The notes under the pieces are model-generated. The model was not told the origin of the DNA. It made no database searches and saw only the letters and a program-made list of their open reading frames with translations. Made by a program: the position numbers and the translations under genes. A stretch of 64,000 nt of DNA from positions 62,001-126,000 of the forward strand of contig JASANE010007290.1 in NCBI GenBank assembly GCA_030248225.1, given 5' to 3'. Within the stretch, counting starts at the first letter, position 1. Each line of letters begins with the position of its first letter. This DNA comes from Trileptium ribeirensis. Its lineage: Eukaryota; Nematoda; Enoplea; Enoplida; Thoracostomopsidae. Positions 21,652 to 33,239 of the stretch are shown one piece after another.

Positions 21652-21667
21652 CTCACACTGGTCGCCA
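21652..21667 (-). promoter_or_regulatory. Primer-binding site of element A
   Basis: Minus strand TGGCGACCAGTGTGAG begins two bases inside the 5' LTR. The position and TGG start fit a tRNA primer site; the tRNA was not identified. Confidence 0.55.
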
Positions 21668-21669
21668 AT

Positions 21670-21951
21670 TGTTGCGTTCCAGTGTAGAGGAACCAACGAG
21701 AGCCAAGTTGAAAACAGCCTAAGAATCCCTAGGTAAGAACCTTTATTGAAACAAAATGAACAAGTGAGATAGCAGGTAAGATTCCTGGTTTTATACAATG
21801 GCGTTGCGTCATGGTAACATGAGGCAACAATAATGATTACGTGTTTGTTTACGCCTGCGCGTAGTGTTTAGATCACGTGAATTACATTATGTTTATTTTC
21901 TATTGCATCATCAAGTCTTCATGTGTAGCCAGGCTGGATGGTTGCTCAACA
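21670..21951 (-). repeat. Element A 5' LTR
   Basis: This 282-bp repeat is the partner of 17093-17374. It would carry the promoter for minus-strand transcription of element A. Confidence 0.95.
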
Positions 21952-22029
21952 CGTTTGTTTTACTTCAATAAACTTCATTTGTTACGTCCCGCGTTCCCTT
22001 CTTTTCACAAGTTAACCGGAGATACGACA
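21952..22029 (+). repeat. Element A duplication CGTTT and element B left LTR, part 2
   Basis: The right CGTTT copy (21952-21956) is followed by the end of the left LTR of B (TTTTACTTCAATAAACTTCA ... ATACGACA), matching the right LTR to 26657. Confidence 0.88.
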
Positions 22030-22037
22030 GGGATAAT

Positions 22038-22053
22038 TGGCGCACTGAGTATG
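22038..22053 (+). promoter_or_regulatory. Primer-binding site of element B
   Basis: TGGCGCACTGAGTATG lies eight bases after the LTR end. It resembles the start of the site in element A (TGGCG). Confidence 0.45.
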
Positions 22054-22078
22054 ATCTTCAACAAGACCAAGTTTAACA

Positions 22079-23230
22079 ATGTCAGAGACGGCCAAGCTCA
22101 TCGAACTCCTACAACAGCAAATGGCTCAACAGCAAGCCCAAATCGCGACACAGCAGCAAACAATAGAGGCCATGCTCACAGTACTACAACCGGGAGCCCA
22201 GGGCACCGCCGCAATTCCAACCGTGACATCGACAATTCCGAACATTCCGGATTTCGAGCCATTTGACTCCACATCCGAACTCTGGCCGTACTATTTGGAT
22301 GGTTTCCTTACGTTTGCTGGGGCACATTCCGTTTCGGACGTCAAGTTGGCTCAAATATTCCTAACTAACCAATCTAGGGACGTCTACCGTCTTCTGGGAA
22401 ACTTGGCTCGTCAACAGACTTCACCGAAAAGCATCAGTGATCTGACAATGGAAGAAATCACAGACTTCATGAAGAATCAATACGATCCAAGACGATTTGT
22501 GGTCCACGAACGATTCAAATTCTGGAGCGATATGGAACGGAAGCCGGGTGAAACACTGCAAGAACTTGCGCCGTCAAGACGCCGCAACGTGTGACTTTGC
22601 CTCAATCAAGGATCCGCAGGACAAAGCACTCCGCTCCCGCTTCATTTGTTCAGTCAACAACGAATCCGTCCTAAAGTCCCTATTCAAGCTTAAAGACAAC
22701 GACCTGGATTTCGCTCGTGCCGTTCAAATTGCAATCGAAACAAAGGACGCAGCGAAGGTTGCCAAGGAAACGGTTTATGGTTTCAAGCCGAAGCCCGTTC
22801 ACAAAGTCAATCGGCGCCTTCGGCCCGAACGTAATGGGGGAAAGCAGTCCAAAAATGGTGTTGCCCTCGACAAGAAAATTCGTTTTCCGTGCCCACGCTA
22901 CGGGGACAAGAATCATCATTCCGACAATTGCTGTTTCAAGACTGTTGAATGCAACTACTGTCATATCAAAGGCCACTTGGAAAAGGTTTGTCGTAAGAAG
23001 CTTTCCAAAGACAAGTCAACAGTCAGAAGGATCAATGTGGTCAACACAATCTCCAATAAACAATCCTTGCCGAAACTGGAGGTACCCGTCGAGATTCAAG
23101 GCGATGCCATTCCAACGGAACTGGATACTGCCACGTCGGGAACTTCATCTCCAAGCAACACTGGAAAGATCTTGGTTGCCCACAGCTACACGAATCCGAC
23201 TGGAAATTTCAATCCGCCAGTAAGCACGAT
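22079..23230 (+). pseudogene. Element B gag and protease region
   Basis: It starts with ATG at 22079 (MSETAKLIELLQQQ, a Gln-rich coiled-coil-like N-terminus). Gag landmarks follow (SELWPYYLDGFLTFAGAHSV, KFWSDMERKPGETLQEL). A frameshift near 22570 leads to DPQDKALRSRFICSVNNES. There are two zinc knuckles: the first has Tyr where the second Cys belongs (CPRYGDKNHHSDNC); the second is complete (CNYCHIKGHLEKVC). The protease active-site block reads ELDTATSG near 23122, followed by another frameshift. It is homologous to the gag of element A. Confidence 0.88.
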
Positions 23231-24922
23231 TTGCCAGTCCATGGATCGTTCATTGGCCAAACCAGGAGCCAGGATTCCAAGGAGTCACAGGACATTCAAT
23301 TTACCGTATCCGGAATTCCTGATTTAAATCTGCTTGGACGCAACGCTATCCGTGATCTGGGAATTTCGATAAACAAGGTTCTCAAATCCATAGAACCGTG
23401 CCATGCCGTTTTCAATCATCTAAGCCGGATGTTAAGCCGCAACAACGATGCCAACTGCTCTGCCAGGAATTTCCCGACCTTTGGAAGCCTCAATTGGGAT
23501 ATCTCAAAAGATTTCGAGCTAGATGTCAAATTCAAGAACAATGCTCAGCCCATTTTTCGGAAGGCTCGACTCGTCCCATATGCAATGGAATCGGATCTTC
23601 AGGAAGCCTATCAACAAGGGATTGCCAAAGGAATCTGGGAACCTGTTAAATTTTCCGAATATGGGACTCCCGTCGTTCCCAATCAAAAGGCTTTGCTACC
23701 CGGGCAAAAGAAAGCCCAGCTGCGCATCTGTGGCGATTATTCTGTTACGGTCAACACCCAACTAGAGTAACATCGTCATCCACTGCCTTTACCAGAAAAT
23801 CTAATGCGAAAGCTGGGAGGCGGATACGGGTTTACCAAGATTGACCTTGCGGATGCCTATAACCAGATCAAATTGGCTCCAAGTAGTCAACGTCGATTAG
23901 CTATCAGTACACACATTGGTTTGCTACTTCAGAAACGTCTCCCTTTTGGGATCAAATCCGCGCCCGGTTATTTTCAACAGGTGATGGACCAACTTACCAA
24001 GGATTTGCCGGGAGTTGCCGTTTATTTGGACGATTTACTGGTCAGCGGAAAAGATTCGGAGGATCATTATAACAATCTTCGGCGCCTACTACAGCGCCTG
24101 GAAGATAATGGTCTTCGTTGCCGGATAGAGAAATGCCAATTCGCTCAACCGTACGTCGGTTACCTTGAGCACCTTCTTTCCCACGAAGGTATCGCCGAGG
24201 GACCTAAAGTTGACGATGTCGTAAAAATGCCGGCACCCAAGGACGTTTCAAGCCTCAAAGCATTTCTGGGATCCATTCAATTTTACGCCAAATTCCTACC
24301 TTCTGATCTGGCTACAATTACGGAACCACTTTACAATCTGACGAAGAAAAATACTCAGTGGACTTGGGAAAAGGAGCAGCAAGCTGCTTTCCAGAAGCTA
24401 AAAGATCTGCTGTCATCCGATAATATCCTGGTCCACTTCGATACGAAACTTCCCCTAGGTCTGGCATGTGACGCATCGAAAGCAGGAATTGGGGCAGTGT
24501 TATTCCACCGATATCCTGACGGCTGTGAACGGCCAATTGCCAATGTTTCGAAGACGCTCACGGACGCTCAAAGGAACTACAGTCAAATTCAGAAGGAAGC
24601 TTTGGCAATGGTCTTCGGTCTTAAGAAATTCTACCAATACATCTACGGTAGAAAATTCATTCTGGTCACCGATCATCGTCCGCTACAAGCTCTATTTGGC
24701 CCAGGCAAGGATGTGCCTCCCCTTGCTGCCAACAGACTGGCTCGCTGGGCTCTGCTATTAAGTCAATTCAATTATCAAATCGAATACCGCAAGACCAAGG
24801 ATCACGCGAATGCCGATGTCCTCAGCCGCTTCCGTCCGGGGAAGACCTCAACTTCGACTGGGAGGAAAGTGAAGATAACACCGAGATGGTATGTGCGCTA
24901 CGGGAGATCAACGGAAAAGTGA
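23231..24922 (+). pseudogene. Element B reverse transcriptase and RNase H
   Basis: A single frame from 23231 to 24922 is broken by one TAA at 23768-23770. RT landmarks are YGFTKIDLADAYNQIKL, LPFGIKSAPGYFQQ and an intact YLDD near 24022. RNase H shows LACDAS, QIQKEALAM and TDHRPL, then HANADVLSR. Apart from the stop this is the best-preserved RT of the three elements. The frame is lost after 24922, before integrase. Confidence 0.93.
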
Positions 24923-26275
24923 CGCCAGCCGATCATGGTTCATTAGCCCGAGAATCCGCCACAGACCCGGTTATCTTAACAGTGCTGAGGTTCACTCGTG
25001 AAGGATGGCCTCAGAAGAAAAGTGATTAAGGCTCCGAAATACAGCGCTTTCGTCAAGTTGCTGACTCCTTAGCCATCATCAATGGATGTCTTGTTGTTGG
25101 ATCAAGGGTCGTTATTCCGGCAAGAATGTGTCGCCAACTTCTGGAGCTGCCAACTTGGGACACTTTAGCATACAGCGGATGAAGAATCTTGCCCGCACAC
25201 CAGTCTACTGGCCCAACATCGACGACGATATTGAAGCCACTTGCCGCCACTGTGGTACCTGTGGTGAGTACCAGAAAAAGCCAGCCAAACCGCCTATCCA
25301 TCCATGGATGCTTCCGGAGAAACCGTGGATTCGACTTCATCTAGGCCACGCAGTCAACTTCATGGGCTCCAACTGGCGCGTACTTACAGATGCCTATTCG
25401 AAATATCCGTGCATTCATCCCACGCAGTCAGTGTCAACCAAAGCCACAATAGAACTTCTAGAACAGGACTTCGCTCACTTTGGATATCCCACACCTTAGT
25501 TACAGACAATGCAACAGCGTTCCACTCTCAAGAATTTCAAGCCTGGTGCCGGGATCATGGGATCGTCCATCTTACCGGAGCTCCATACCATCCAGCTACT
25601 AATGGATCCGCGGAACGCCTAATTCAAACATTCAAACAGGCGCTCCGAAAGCCTGATCTTCGTCCAAAACAGGTGCTGCAACAATTCCTAATGCAGCTCC
25701 CAACTCCACGGGGAACTCCCCGAGTGAACTGTTAAATTCTCGCCAAATCCGAACATCATTCGACACCCTACTTCCGTTTCCTGCTCACAAAGCTCAAGGA
25801 AAACAATGCAAGGATGCCGTCAAGTCACAAGACCCTGAGATGGTTTCCAAGGTCATCCGATCGTATCAAGTCGTAGATCCGGTCTACGCCCTATACTTTG
25901 GCCCGCGGAGAGACAAAGAAGGTCGCTGGGTCCCTGCTGTGATCATCAAACGAATGGGGTCTCGCACGTTCAGCGTCAGCGTTCAATCGAATGGTCCAGC
26001 ATGGAGAAGGCACTGGGAACAGCTCCAGCCCCGTTACATATCCCAAGATGATACTTATCAAGGGGACACGCCCGTCATACCTGCCATGGTTAGTCTTAAT
26101 ACAGATATTACATCTCCTCGCACTGAGTAATTCGTCACCAGCCGCTTCAGCAACTGTCCCAATGCGTCCGTCCGAAGACAGCCGGCTGCAAGCTGTTCCA
26201 GAATCGGAACCTCATTTTCCACGCCGTTCCAACCGTGTTCGCAAGCCGAAGCAGAGGTTCTCGCCTTCGCGATAA
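24923..26275 (+). pseudogene. Element B integrase
   Basis: The fragments lie in three frames. 25086-25499 has the zinc-binding region (LGHFSIQRM ... CRHCGTC) with Asn where the first His is expected, and LHLGHAVNF, where element A has the catalytic Asp (HVDHAVNF). 25500-25735 has VTDNATAF and HPATNGSAERLIQTF, the second Asp and the Glu. 25840-26130 and the stretch to 26275 are the C-terminal part (YALYFGPRRDKEGRWVPAV, then a basic tail). Frameshifts and the Gly substitution mean no active enzyme. Confidence 0.88.
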
Positions 26276-26282
26276 ACCTCAA

Positions 26283-26296
26283 TTTTGGTGGAGAGG
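26283..26296 (+). promoter_or_regulatory. Polypurine tract of element B
   Basis: TTTTGGTGGAGAGG abuts the right LTR at 26297. Confidence 0.6.
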
Positions 26297-26657
26297 TGTT
26301 ATGAAGAGTAACAAAAGAACATTCTCGAACTTTCCAGAAGCCTTACAAATATTCTCAATTCTGAAAGAAACAATAGAACATTGTAGAACGTTCCGAAAAG
26401 TCTAGAAACTACTGTTCTAATTATCATGAATGTTCTCGTATGATCCGAGACATTTATATATAATCGTGTTGCTCACTGTTGGGTCGTCTCAGTGTTGCTC
26501 ACTGTTGGGTCGTCTCATTTGTTTTGTTCGTGTTTCGTTGTGTTCGTGTAGTTATCGATTTCCATTCAATAACTTTATTCCGTTTGTTTTACTTCAATAA
26601 ACTTCATTTGTTGCGTCCCACGTTCCTTCTTTTCACAAGTTGGCCGGAGATACGACA
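26297..26657 (+). repeat. Element B right LTR (3')
   Basis: This 361-bp LTR matches the split left LTR. It contains a tandem duplication of about 26 bp (TGTTGCTCACTGTTGGGTCG type) near 26467-26518 that the left copy lacks, which explains the length difference. Confidence 0.92.
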
Positions 26658-26880
26658 TAGATAAACAATGAATATGGGGAAATTTGGAAGATGGGAAAGA
26701 CGGAGTAGGGGAGACGGGAGTTTTGGTTAGGGCAGGGGAAAAGAGGATTTTTGGAAAGAGGAAAATAGGAAAGAATGATTTGGAATTTACTAAGGAATGG
26801 GATATTATAATTTCGGAGAAGAGCGATTAGGAATTTTAGAAAATTTTGGGAAAGCTGGGAGGTAGTAAGCATAGTGTGGG
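26658..26880. repeat. Purine-rich low-complexity sequence flanking element B
   Basis: The plus strand is strongly G/A-biased (GGGAAA, GGGGAGA, AAAGAGG runs). It resembles 34080-34740 and continues the G/A-rich flank left of 16830, so element B sits inside such a block. Confidence 0.5.
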
Positions 26881-27142
26881 ATTATGAAAATGAAAATTGA
26901 AATTTGCTGATAATTAGTTAGCTAGTGGAGTAAAATAAAGATGAAGCAAATGTGAATTTTCGTTTAGCCGACAGTTTCGGTGTGGCAAAAATACGGAATT
27001 CACACATGAAATTCATTAAACTAAGCTAATGCTAATTAGCACGGTCTCACACAGAACGTTGGCACTATTGCGTGGTGATACTCATAATTCTTATTCATTT
27101 GCTTTCATCATCCGTCATTTATATTTTTGTGGGCCTTTTCTG

Positions 27143-27486
27143 GGCTCTCCATTCGCTGAAAATTTTGCCAGGGGGCATGAACCAGGGGGCCCTCTAGTTC
27201 GGAACCGCGGGCGCCCGATTTCGGTTTGGGGAATTTGCCAAGAGAAAACCAGTTAGAAATCGTGTCAGAAACTCTGCCAAAATGTTTTTGATGGAGAGAA
27301 AAAGCGATTTTGAAGCAAATTTTGATAAAATTTGAGAAATTTTTGGCTTCAGAACGGAATTTTAGTACAAATTTTGATCAATTTTTTGTACTTTGGACCG
27401 ATTGGAAACAAAAATTTTCCAAGAGGCGATGAATCGGGGAGCCCAAAATTTTGGCAGGGGCCCCCAGCTCCCCAATTTGGAGAGCC
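27143..27486. repeat. Dispersed repeat R1, copy 2 (MITE-like)
   Basis: 344 bp bounded by GGCTCTCCA and TGGAGAGCC, a perfect 9-bp terminal inverted repeat. It matches 2681-3058 along its length in the same orientation. Confidence 0.72.
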
Positions 27487-27795
27487 AGCTTTTAAGCGTG
27501 GTAACGTGCCGAAATTATGGTCGGGCTTGGCTTTTGGAAGTCGAGGTCTGCCCTACCCGGTCCAGAGCTGCAACATAATTCAACTCGACGGAAATCATGG
27601 CAGGGCCGACGGCCAAAATTCTCACATCTAGAATACGTTTGGGGAATAGTGTTCCTGAATGCTCGCAATAATGTGGCCGACTTATTTTAGAGCCCAAAGC
27701 AATGAGCTGTTCAGTGTAGGCAGTCGTCGTGCGGATTTAATACAACCGATATCTGGCCTGTCGACAGCCCTCCGAAAAGTGGAGGGAACTTCAGG
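27487..27795. other. Non-coding stretch, nothing recognised
   Basis: Sequence between R1 and R2 with no supported feature. Confidence 0.45.
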
Positions 27796-28115
27796 GGCCC
27801 CCATGTTCATTGTCGGGGGAAAATTACAAGTGTGGGGGATAAATTTTGCTTAAAATGCTAAACATTTCTATATTTTCTTGCATTTTTAAAACCGTGAATA
27901 TATTTTCAAGCTAAAAACGATATTTTAGCATTATACATAGTGGTAATTAATGTTTAAACACAATTTGCAAACAAAAAACATAAATTTTCAGATATAAAAA
28001 ATTTTTGGAATTAGCTGAACATGGGGGGTTTCGGCTGAGTGGGGAGAGGACGGACATGGGGGAAAATCTCACGAACATGGGTGGATTTGGAAAGTGGGGG
28101 TCTCCCCCACTCTGG
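27796..28115. repeat. Dispersed repeat R2, long copy
   Basis: It starts GGCCCCCATGTTCATTGTCG, contains GGCTGAGTGGGGAGAGGA, and ends TCCCCCACTCTGG. It matches the shorter copy at 6522-6642. Confidence 0.6.
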
Positions 28116-28147
28116 ATATGCCAGAATATCAAAATATAAAACCGTTA

Positions 28148-28544
28148 TATCGGAGCTTAATCTTTTTGTATGGCGGTGTATTCCGTGCTTACGCGACACC
28201 CCGAACCCCGGCGACTACTATAATATACCAAGACACAATTAACTACAATTCAGGCCACCAGTTAATGCCACATTAAAGGCTGGAGTGCGCGAGTTCGTGG
28301 TCTGGCGTACCAGGGAAATGGTGATAACAAATCCTAGTGTCTCCGGTTTCGGGAATGCTTCAACGGCTTTAACAGCTCAGCAGCTACCAAGATAACTTTA
28401 TTACGCTCTTTTCGAGATACCAATAATAGTCGAATAGTAATAACTATTTATTCACTAATGCAACGCATCGCCGCTTCGTAACCGTATATTCCAACGATAT
28501 AATCCTTGAGCAACGTGCAATAGTGCGCGGACACGGTTACGTCA
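28148..28544 (-). repeat. Solo-LTR-like fragment of the element C family
   Basis: It shares ordered blocks with the 5' LTR region of element C at 46867 onward: TCGGAGCT(T/G)AATCTTTT, CGTGCTTACG, CTACTATAA, and GAGTTCGTGGTCTGGCGTAC followed by CAGGGAA. No coding sequence of element C lies next to it. CGTTA occurs immediately before (28143-28147) and after (28545-28549), a possible 5-bp target duplication. The right boundary is uncertain, because a further weak match (ACGGCACTC) lies outside it. Confidence 0.5.
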
Positions 28545-28549
28545 CGTTA

Positions 28550-29029
28550 CGTTACGGCACTCTGCGATTCTTTACCAATGACACAAATTATAATACACAA
28601 ATTTCAAACGGCGCGATAACGGTTCGTGGGCTCCATGTTTGTAGCAACAACTCCCCGTCACGCCGAAATGATTTACACACAACCACAACCTTATCGTCAA
28701 GAGTTGGTATCAAGTACTGCATCTAACACTTGCTTACAATGATTTTGACTAATAGTTTACAAGCACTTCGTTTGAACACTCATAGATGTTGCATTACCAT
28801 AAGCTAAGACTAAACACATATCTATTCACGAGAACTGGACTATATCCGCTACACATCTCACCAAAATGCAATTGTACATGTCCAACTTCGATAATAAACA
28901 GTCAGAATTTACGCCTTAATAGAGCCGGGGTAAGATTCGCCAAATTAGACGCCATAGTTCTATTAAGTAATAATAATAACAAACAAAAATAGACGAAAGT
29001 AATTGGAAGCAAAACATCATTAGATCCAT
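28550..29029. other. Non-coding, possibly more of the LTR-like fragment
   Basis: A+T-rich with no gene. It may hold the rest of an LTR whose end I could not fix. Confidence 0.4.
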
Positions 29030-30321
29030 ACATGCCGACGGTCGGTCATGCCAGGGGGGGTAGAGGCCCCCACGGGGGGGCGTGGGTCGCGGCCATCTCA
29101 GGGGGTAACCCCCCTGGCCGGCCAAATTTGTCTAGGGGGGATCGGTCTCGTGAGGACCTTTTTTGTTTTTTTTGATCGTCGGATGTATATTTTTCACCTA
29201 CGTGTTCAGTTTGTCTACATGCACTGCAAGAAACGCGAAGGCGCACATTGCGCACGTTTTTTCACCGTATTTGTTGATCTACAGTAATTCTTTCAGTTAT
29301 TTTAATCTATCTCCGCCTAAACTTGTGCCGATTCGGTCCCAGAACGCTCGTTAGGACAATAAAAGACACTTGTTGATTTAGCTGTCTCTGTTAGAAAATT
29401 TTTTGGTTGAAAGTTGTCTTCCCCGGTATATTTCAAACTATTATTTGTATATACATGCCTGTTTCAGAGCTGAAAAATCATGCTAGATTAGCAACAGAGT
29501 TCAGAATATGTTCCAGCACGAACAACCTTCATTAAAAGAAAGCAAAGTAGTTTTTTAAAATTGGCAACAGATATTCTTAACATGAAAACAGCGCGGTAGC
29601 TTTTTGAACAGTTATTTGTGAAATATGCATTCAGTGAACACAGTGTCTACCGTAACAGAGTGTACTGTGTTGGGCTTGAGATATTCGCAGATTCGTTTTT
29701 AACGTTTTTAACGTTTAATATAAGCGTACAAACGGTGCAAAACGGTGAATTCACAACATAAATTATTTGTAATAGTTTCCGGTGGTAAAAACGAACCCGC
29801 TGAAGCAGTTAAACAAAGCATCTCTGTGCATGTAATAATTTGTATTGTAATTGTAAATTATTTGAGCAATCACTGATCTCTCAAATAGGAAATCTCTCAA
29901 ATTCAGAAACAAATGAAATGACAACTAAGTAAAAATTGAGCAATTTCATGTGGTATGGGTCTGTGGCATAAGAAAGCTCGCCCGTGGCTTTTGTCTGCTG
30001 AGCTATCGGGTGCGACTCCTACGGCGATGGAGTGTTCCCTTGCTATTTTAGTGCTGAGTTCGTGGTTAATCCACCGTGGACCATAGCAGACATTCAATGT
30101 CTAAATCTAGTTAGTATATAAATAAGTATTTCGGTTAACATTTATTTCAGGGAATGACGTCTTTCAACAAAAAGCTTTCCACAAATTTACAGCTGCATAT
30201 GCACCACTAGCAACAAGCAGGCACAATTTGCGCAAGTTTTGTGCTGCGCACCCGGGGGGGGTCCGGACCTCAGGGGGGGTTATCCCCCTACCCCCCTGCC
30301 GGCATGTATGATTAGATCCAT
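29019..30321. mobile_element. Non-autonomous terminal-inverted-repeat element with G-rich ends
   Basis: The left end ACATGCCGACGG...CCAGGGGGGG pairs with the right end CCCCCCTGCCGGCATGT. Outside them the 11-bp direct repeat ATTAGATCCAT occurs at 29019-29029 and 30311-30321. The element itself is about 29030-30310, 1.28 kb, with runs of G and C inside each end and no convincing coding sequence. Its class is unresolved; an 11-bp flanking duplication is longer than the 8 bp of hAT elements. Confidence 0.65.
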
Positions 30322-30390
30322 CCAACAAGATTTTGTAGTTATGCGGTCGCGTCGAACAAACGAGTTGAAAACATTAAAACGCTGAGAAAT

Positions 30391-30533
30391 TACTATACGT
30401 GAAAATACATACACTAGCTAACTCGTTTCCAGCAGAAAAAGAAAGAAAATTTTCCTGCGCACATTACTCTTCGTAAAATTCTAACCAAAGTGCACATGAC
30501 TCAATAACTCAATTAACTCAATTACTACTATTT
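30391..30533. repeat. Dispersed repeat R3, copy 1
   Basis: Near-identical to 33688-33821: TACTATACGTGAAAATACAT ... GAAAATTTTCCTGCGCACAT ... AACCAAAGTGCACATGACTC ... ATTACTACTATTT. This copy has one extra AACTCAATT-type unit. Confidence 0.85.
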
Positions 30534-33239
30534 GTTTGTATAAATGATTTGGCTCATTATTTCAGCAGTGACACTAGAGCGACAACACTACCCTGCTTGT
30601 GACACAATGACGCAAACACTGTGGAAAATTCAACAAATTCGATTAGGTGGTTACAAAGCTCAAACTGAATCTGAACTTTTGGACTTACAAATGTTTACCT
30701 GGAAAAAACATATCATATGCGGCAAGCCCTACTTGGGTTATTGGTATTAAACTAAAGTACATTACGTCCCTCTGCCACGGTTAAGCCCTTTGGTACGCCG
30801 AGCTGCTCATATTATATATTATGTATATTATGAGACATTTGCTGTAGCATCTCAGGTGTAAACTAATTGAATGTAACCTTAGGCAACTACAGAGCCAGTG
30901 TCCTGGCCGACGGTCCAATGGAAGGCTGACAGCCCAACGTCCAGCCGATGACTGTACGAAGGACCTACGACCAACGAACGTCTGGGTGTCATAAAGCTTT
31001 TCTAAGTTTAACTATCGTAACGTCCGTTAGTGTTTTTAATTTGATGTATATGCAGATGAATATTTTAGAAAGTGTACATTGCAACGCCGAATGTGCCGAA
31101 TCCCAACAAAGACATACTATAACCAGACTACCAGATTTTGTGTTGGGCGATGGCCTGTGTTGAGGAATCAAAAGAATCATCAATGAATATTGGCTCATAT
31201 ATATTCCTTTAATGATAAACATATTATTTACTTTAATATTATCAGACGGTATAAAATTGTTGCATGTTGAGTATTGGTGATGAAAACAAAAAGTTTCGGT
31301 AGTCTGGCTTGATGCACTTGCTATATGTCGGTAGACGTATCGATCACTGCTGGTCGAGCAGCAGTCCATAATGGCTGACTCGCAGCATTCACGGCCGTTA
31401 TGAGAGCAACTTGTTTACGGTCGGCGGATCACTTTCACGGTCTTTCACAGTAACAATTGTTAACCGCTGGCCGTCCGTTAGCTTGCGGCCGGTATAATGT
31501 TAACAGTTTGCAGCTTAAAACGGCCGGCCGATGGCTTTGACAGTCGTTGCTTAACAGTAATTGAAACGATAAGTCGCCCGTTTTGGCTTGTTGTGTGTGC
31601 TAGGTAGAAATATTGAAACCACTATTTTTATATCTTGAATTAAACGCATAATAGAATGGAGAGCCATTATTAAAATATTCTAGGAGCGACGTTAAAAATA
31701 TACATATGACTTTTATATTTGAGGCTATGGAAATGGAGTGACGGTGATACTTTTGTTGAAAATATACCAGACTATTTTTGCCTTTTGAAGAATATTTAGT
31801 TATCAGTGTATTACATTTAATATGTAGACGATACTACTATAATTGGTACCCAAGTGTACTTTACATTTAAGCTTATGCTTAACCTGTACATGCAAAATAA
31901 ATCCCGTAAACTATGCCAACTATAGTTATGATCATTCAGTCTTAGTTAAAACATATAGCTGTCACACGGCTATGTACCAGTTTCAGAGCTTGGTATTGTG
32001 ATTTTTACATCTAACTAATCAAACTTCGAATTTTAGCCCTATTTTGACTTCAACGACCGATAGCAATAATATAATTTGGAATGTCGCCTTTCAATGATAA
32101 GTCACGGAAGCAAAACAGTACAACTACATCAGATGATTTAACCATTTTTATCAATTAACAGTCAAATTGTTTATACACAAACCAATTTAAAATTATCTGC
32201 GATAAAACTACATTAACATAATCGGACATTGTCTTATGTTACACATGAATACTAGAGAATTTGAAAGCATTCATTGGGAAAGGACAATGGCATAAAGACT
32301 GAACTTAAAAATAGTGAATAAAACCAATTTTGATTTTGAAATTCAACGGCAATATATATATGAGATTTACGCCGACACTGCAAAACGGCTTGCTTATTTC
32401 TTATCAAATATCGGTCGGATTTTGGTTCAGTCTTGGTGATAATGCTTAAGTATTCATGTATACTTGTTTTATTGTACACTGTTCTACAATCTCATTTGCC
32501 ATCTGCTCGCATGACCAGGAGTTCATTTTAAGGAGACGTGTTTACTGTGGACATATAGCAATTAAAATTTTATACTGTCCGACCTGACACATGCGTTATA
32601 CTTTAAAGATGCCTTTCGCCCTTTTCAACAAATATAATTTGCTACTTATTATCCGGAAGTTACTATTGTCTTTTGCTATAGCTCGTTGTGGATGATAAAT
32701 TCAATGAAGAAATGACCTTTTTCGCATTTGACTTGCTATTAATTATTTGATATAATCCTGTGTAATATTATCGTACGTAAAATATTGAATGGTTTAGCAT
32801 ATGGGTGTTGATAAGGATGGTTGCCCCCTAAGGAATTCCCAAGCTAAATTCACAACCTGCGCCGCGTGCCGAAGACACGCGGAAATTTTTTGCAAAAATA
32901 TGGTGAAAATTAGCAAAATATTGAAGAAATCAAGAAAAATTCGCCACTAACTGGTAAAACTTAAGTGGTAAAATATTGAGTTGCTACGAATTTCAAAAAT
33001 TAACCTCCCCGCTTCACTAACGACTTCCCGCCCCCGACAGACCTCCTAGGTATACTGACCTTCGAAATTTATGGGTTAGCATGCACCATATCTAATTAAC
33101 ATCTGTTCATGTTATCAATATTGGCTGTGTTTCTGGAGGGGGCAGCAATATTAAACTGGAGGGGACCACTAATACCAAGCTAGAGCGGTCACCAATATCA
33201 ATAATGAGCTTGTTGTTACAGGCTTTTGTTTCCAATGTC
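30534..33239. other. No supported gene
   Basis: A+T-rich sequence with a GC-richer patch at 31380-31560 (several GGCCG blocks). The open frames at 30544-30750 and 31369-30989 have no recognisable domain. Confidence 0.45.

Larger units (their letters stand above)
17093..21951 (-). mobile_element. Ty3/gypsy LTR retrotransposon A, nested in element B
   Basis: It has two 282-bp LTRs (17093-17374 and 21670-21951) beginning TGTTG and ending CAACA on the plus strand, flanked by the 5-bp duplication CGTTT. By eye the LTRs differ at about 14 positions, roughly 5%. Internal genes run on the minus strand as gag, protease, RT, RNase H, integrase. Its proteins resemble those of element B throughout (both gags start MSETAKLI), so both belong to one lineage. 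Frameshifts and changed motif residues indicate a dead copy. Confidence 0.95.
16830..26657 (+). mobile_element. Ty3/gypsy LTR retrotransposon B, interrupted by element A
   Basis: The left LTR is split: 16830-17092 plus 21957-22029, about 336 bp, TGTTATGAAG...ACGACA. The right LTR is 26297-26657 (361 bp). Their sequence matches across the split, including TAGTTATCGATTTCCATTC and TTTTACTTCAATAAACTTCA. Internal genes on the plus strand are in gag, protease, RT, RNase H, integrase order. Flanks TTGAT (16825-16829) and TAGAT (26658-26662) may be a 5-bp target duplication with one mismatch. All ORFs are broken, so it is not autonomous. Confidence 0.92.
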
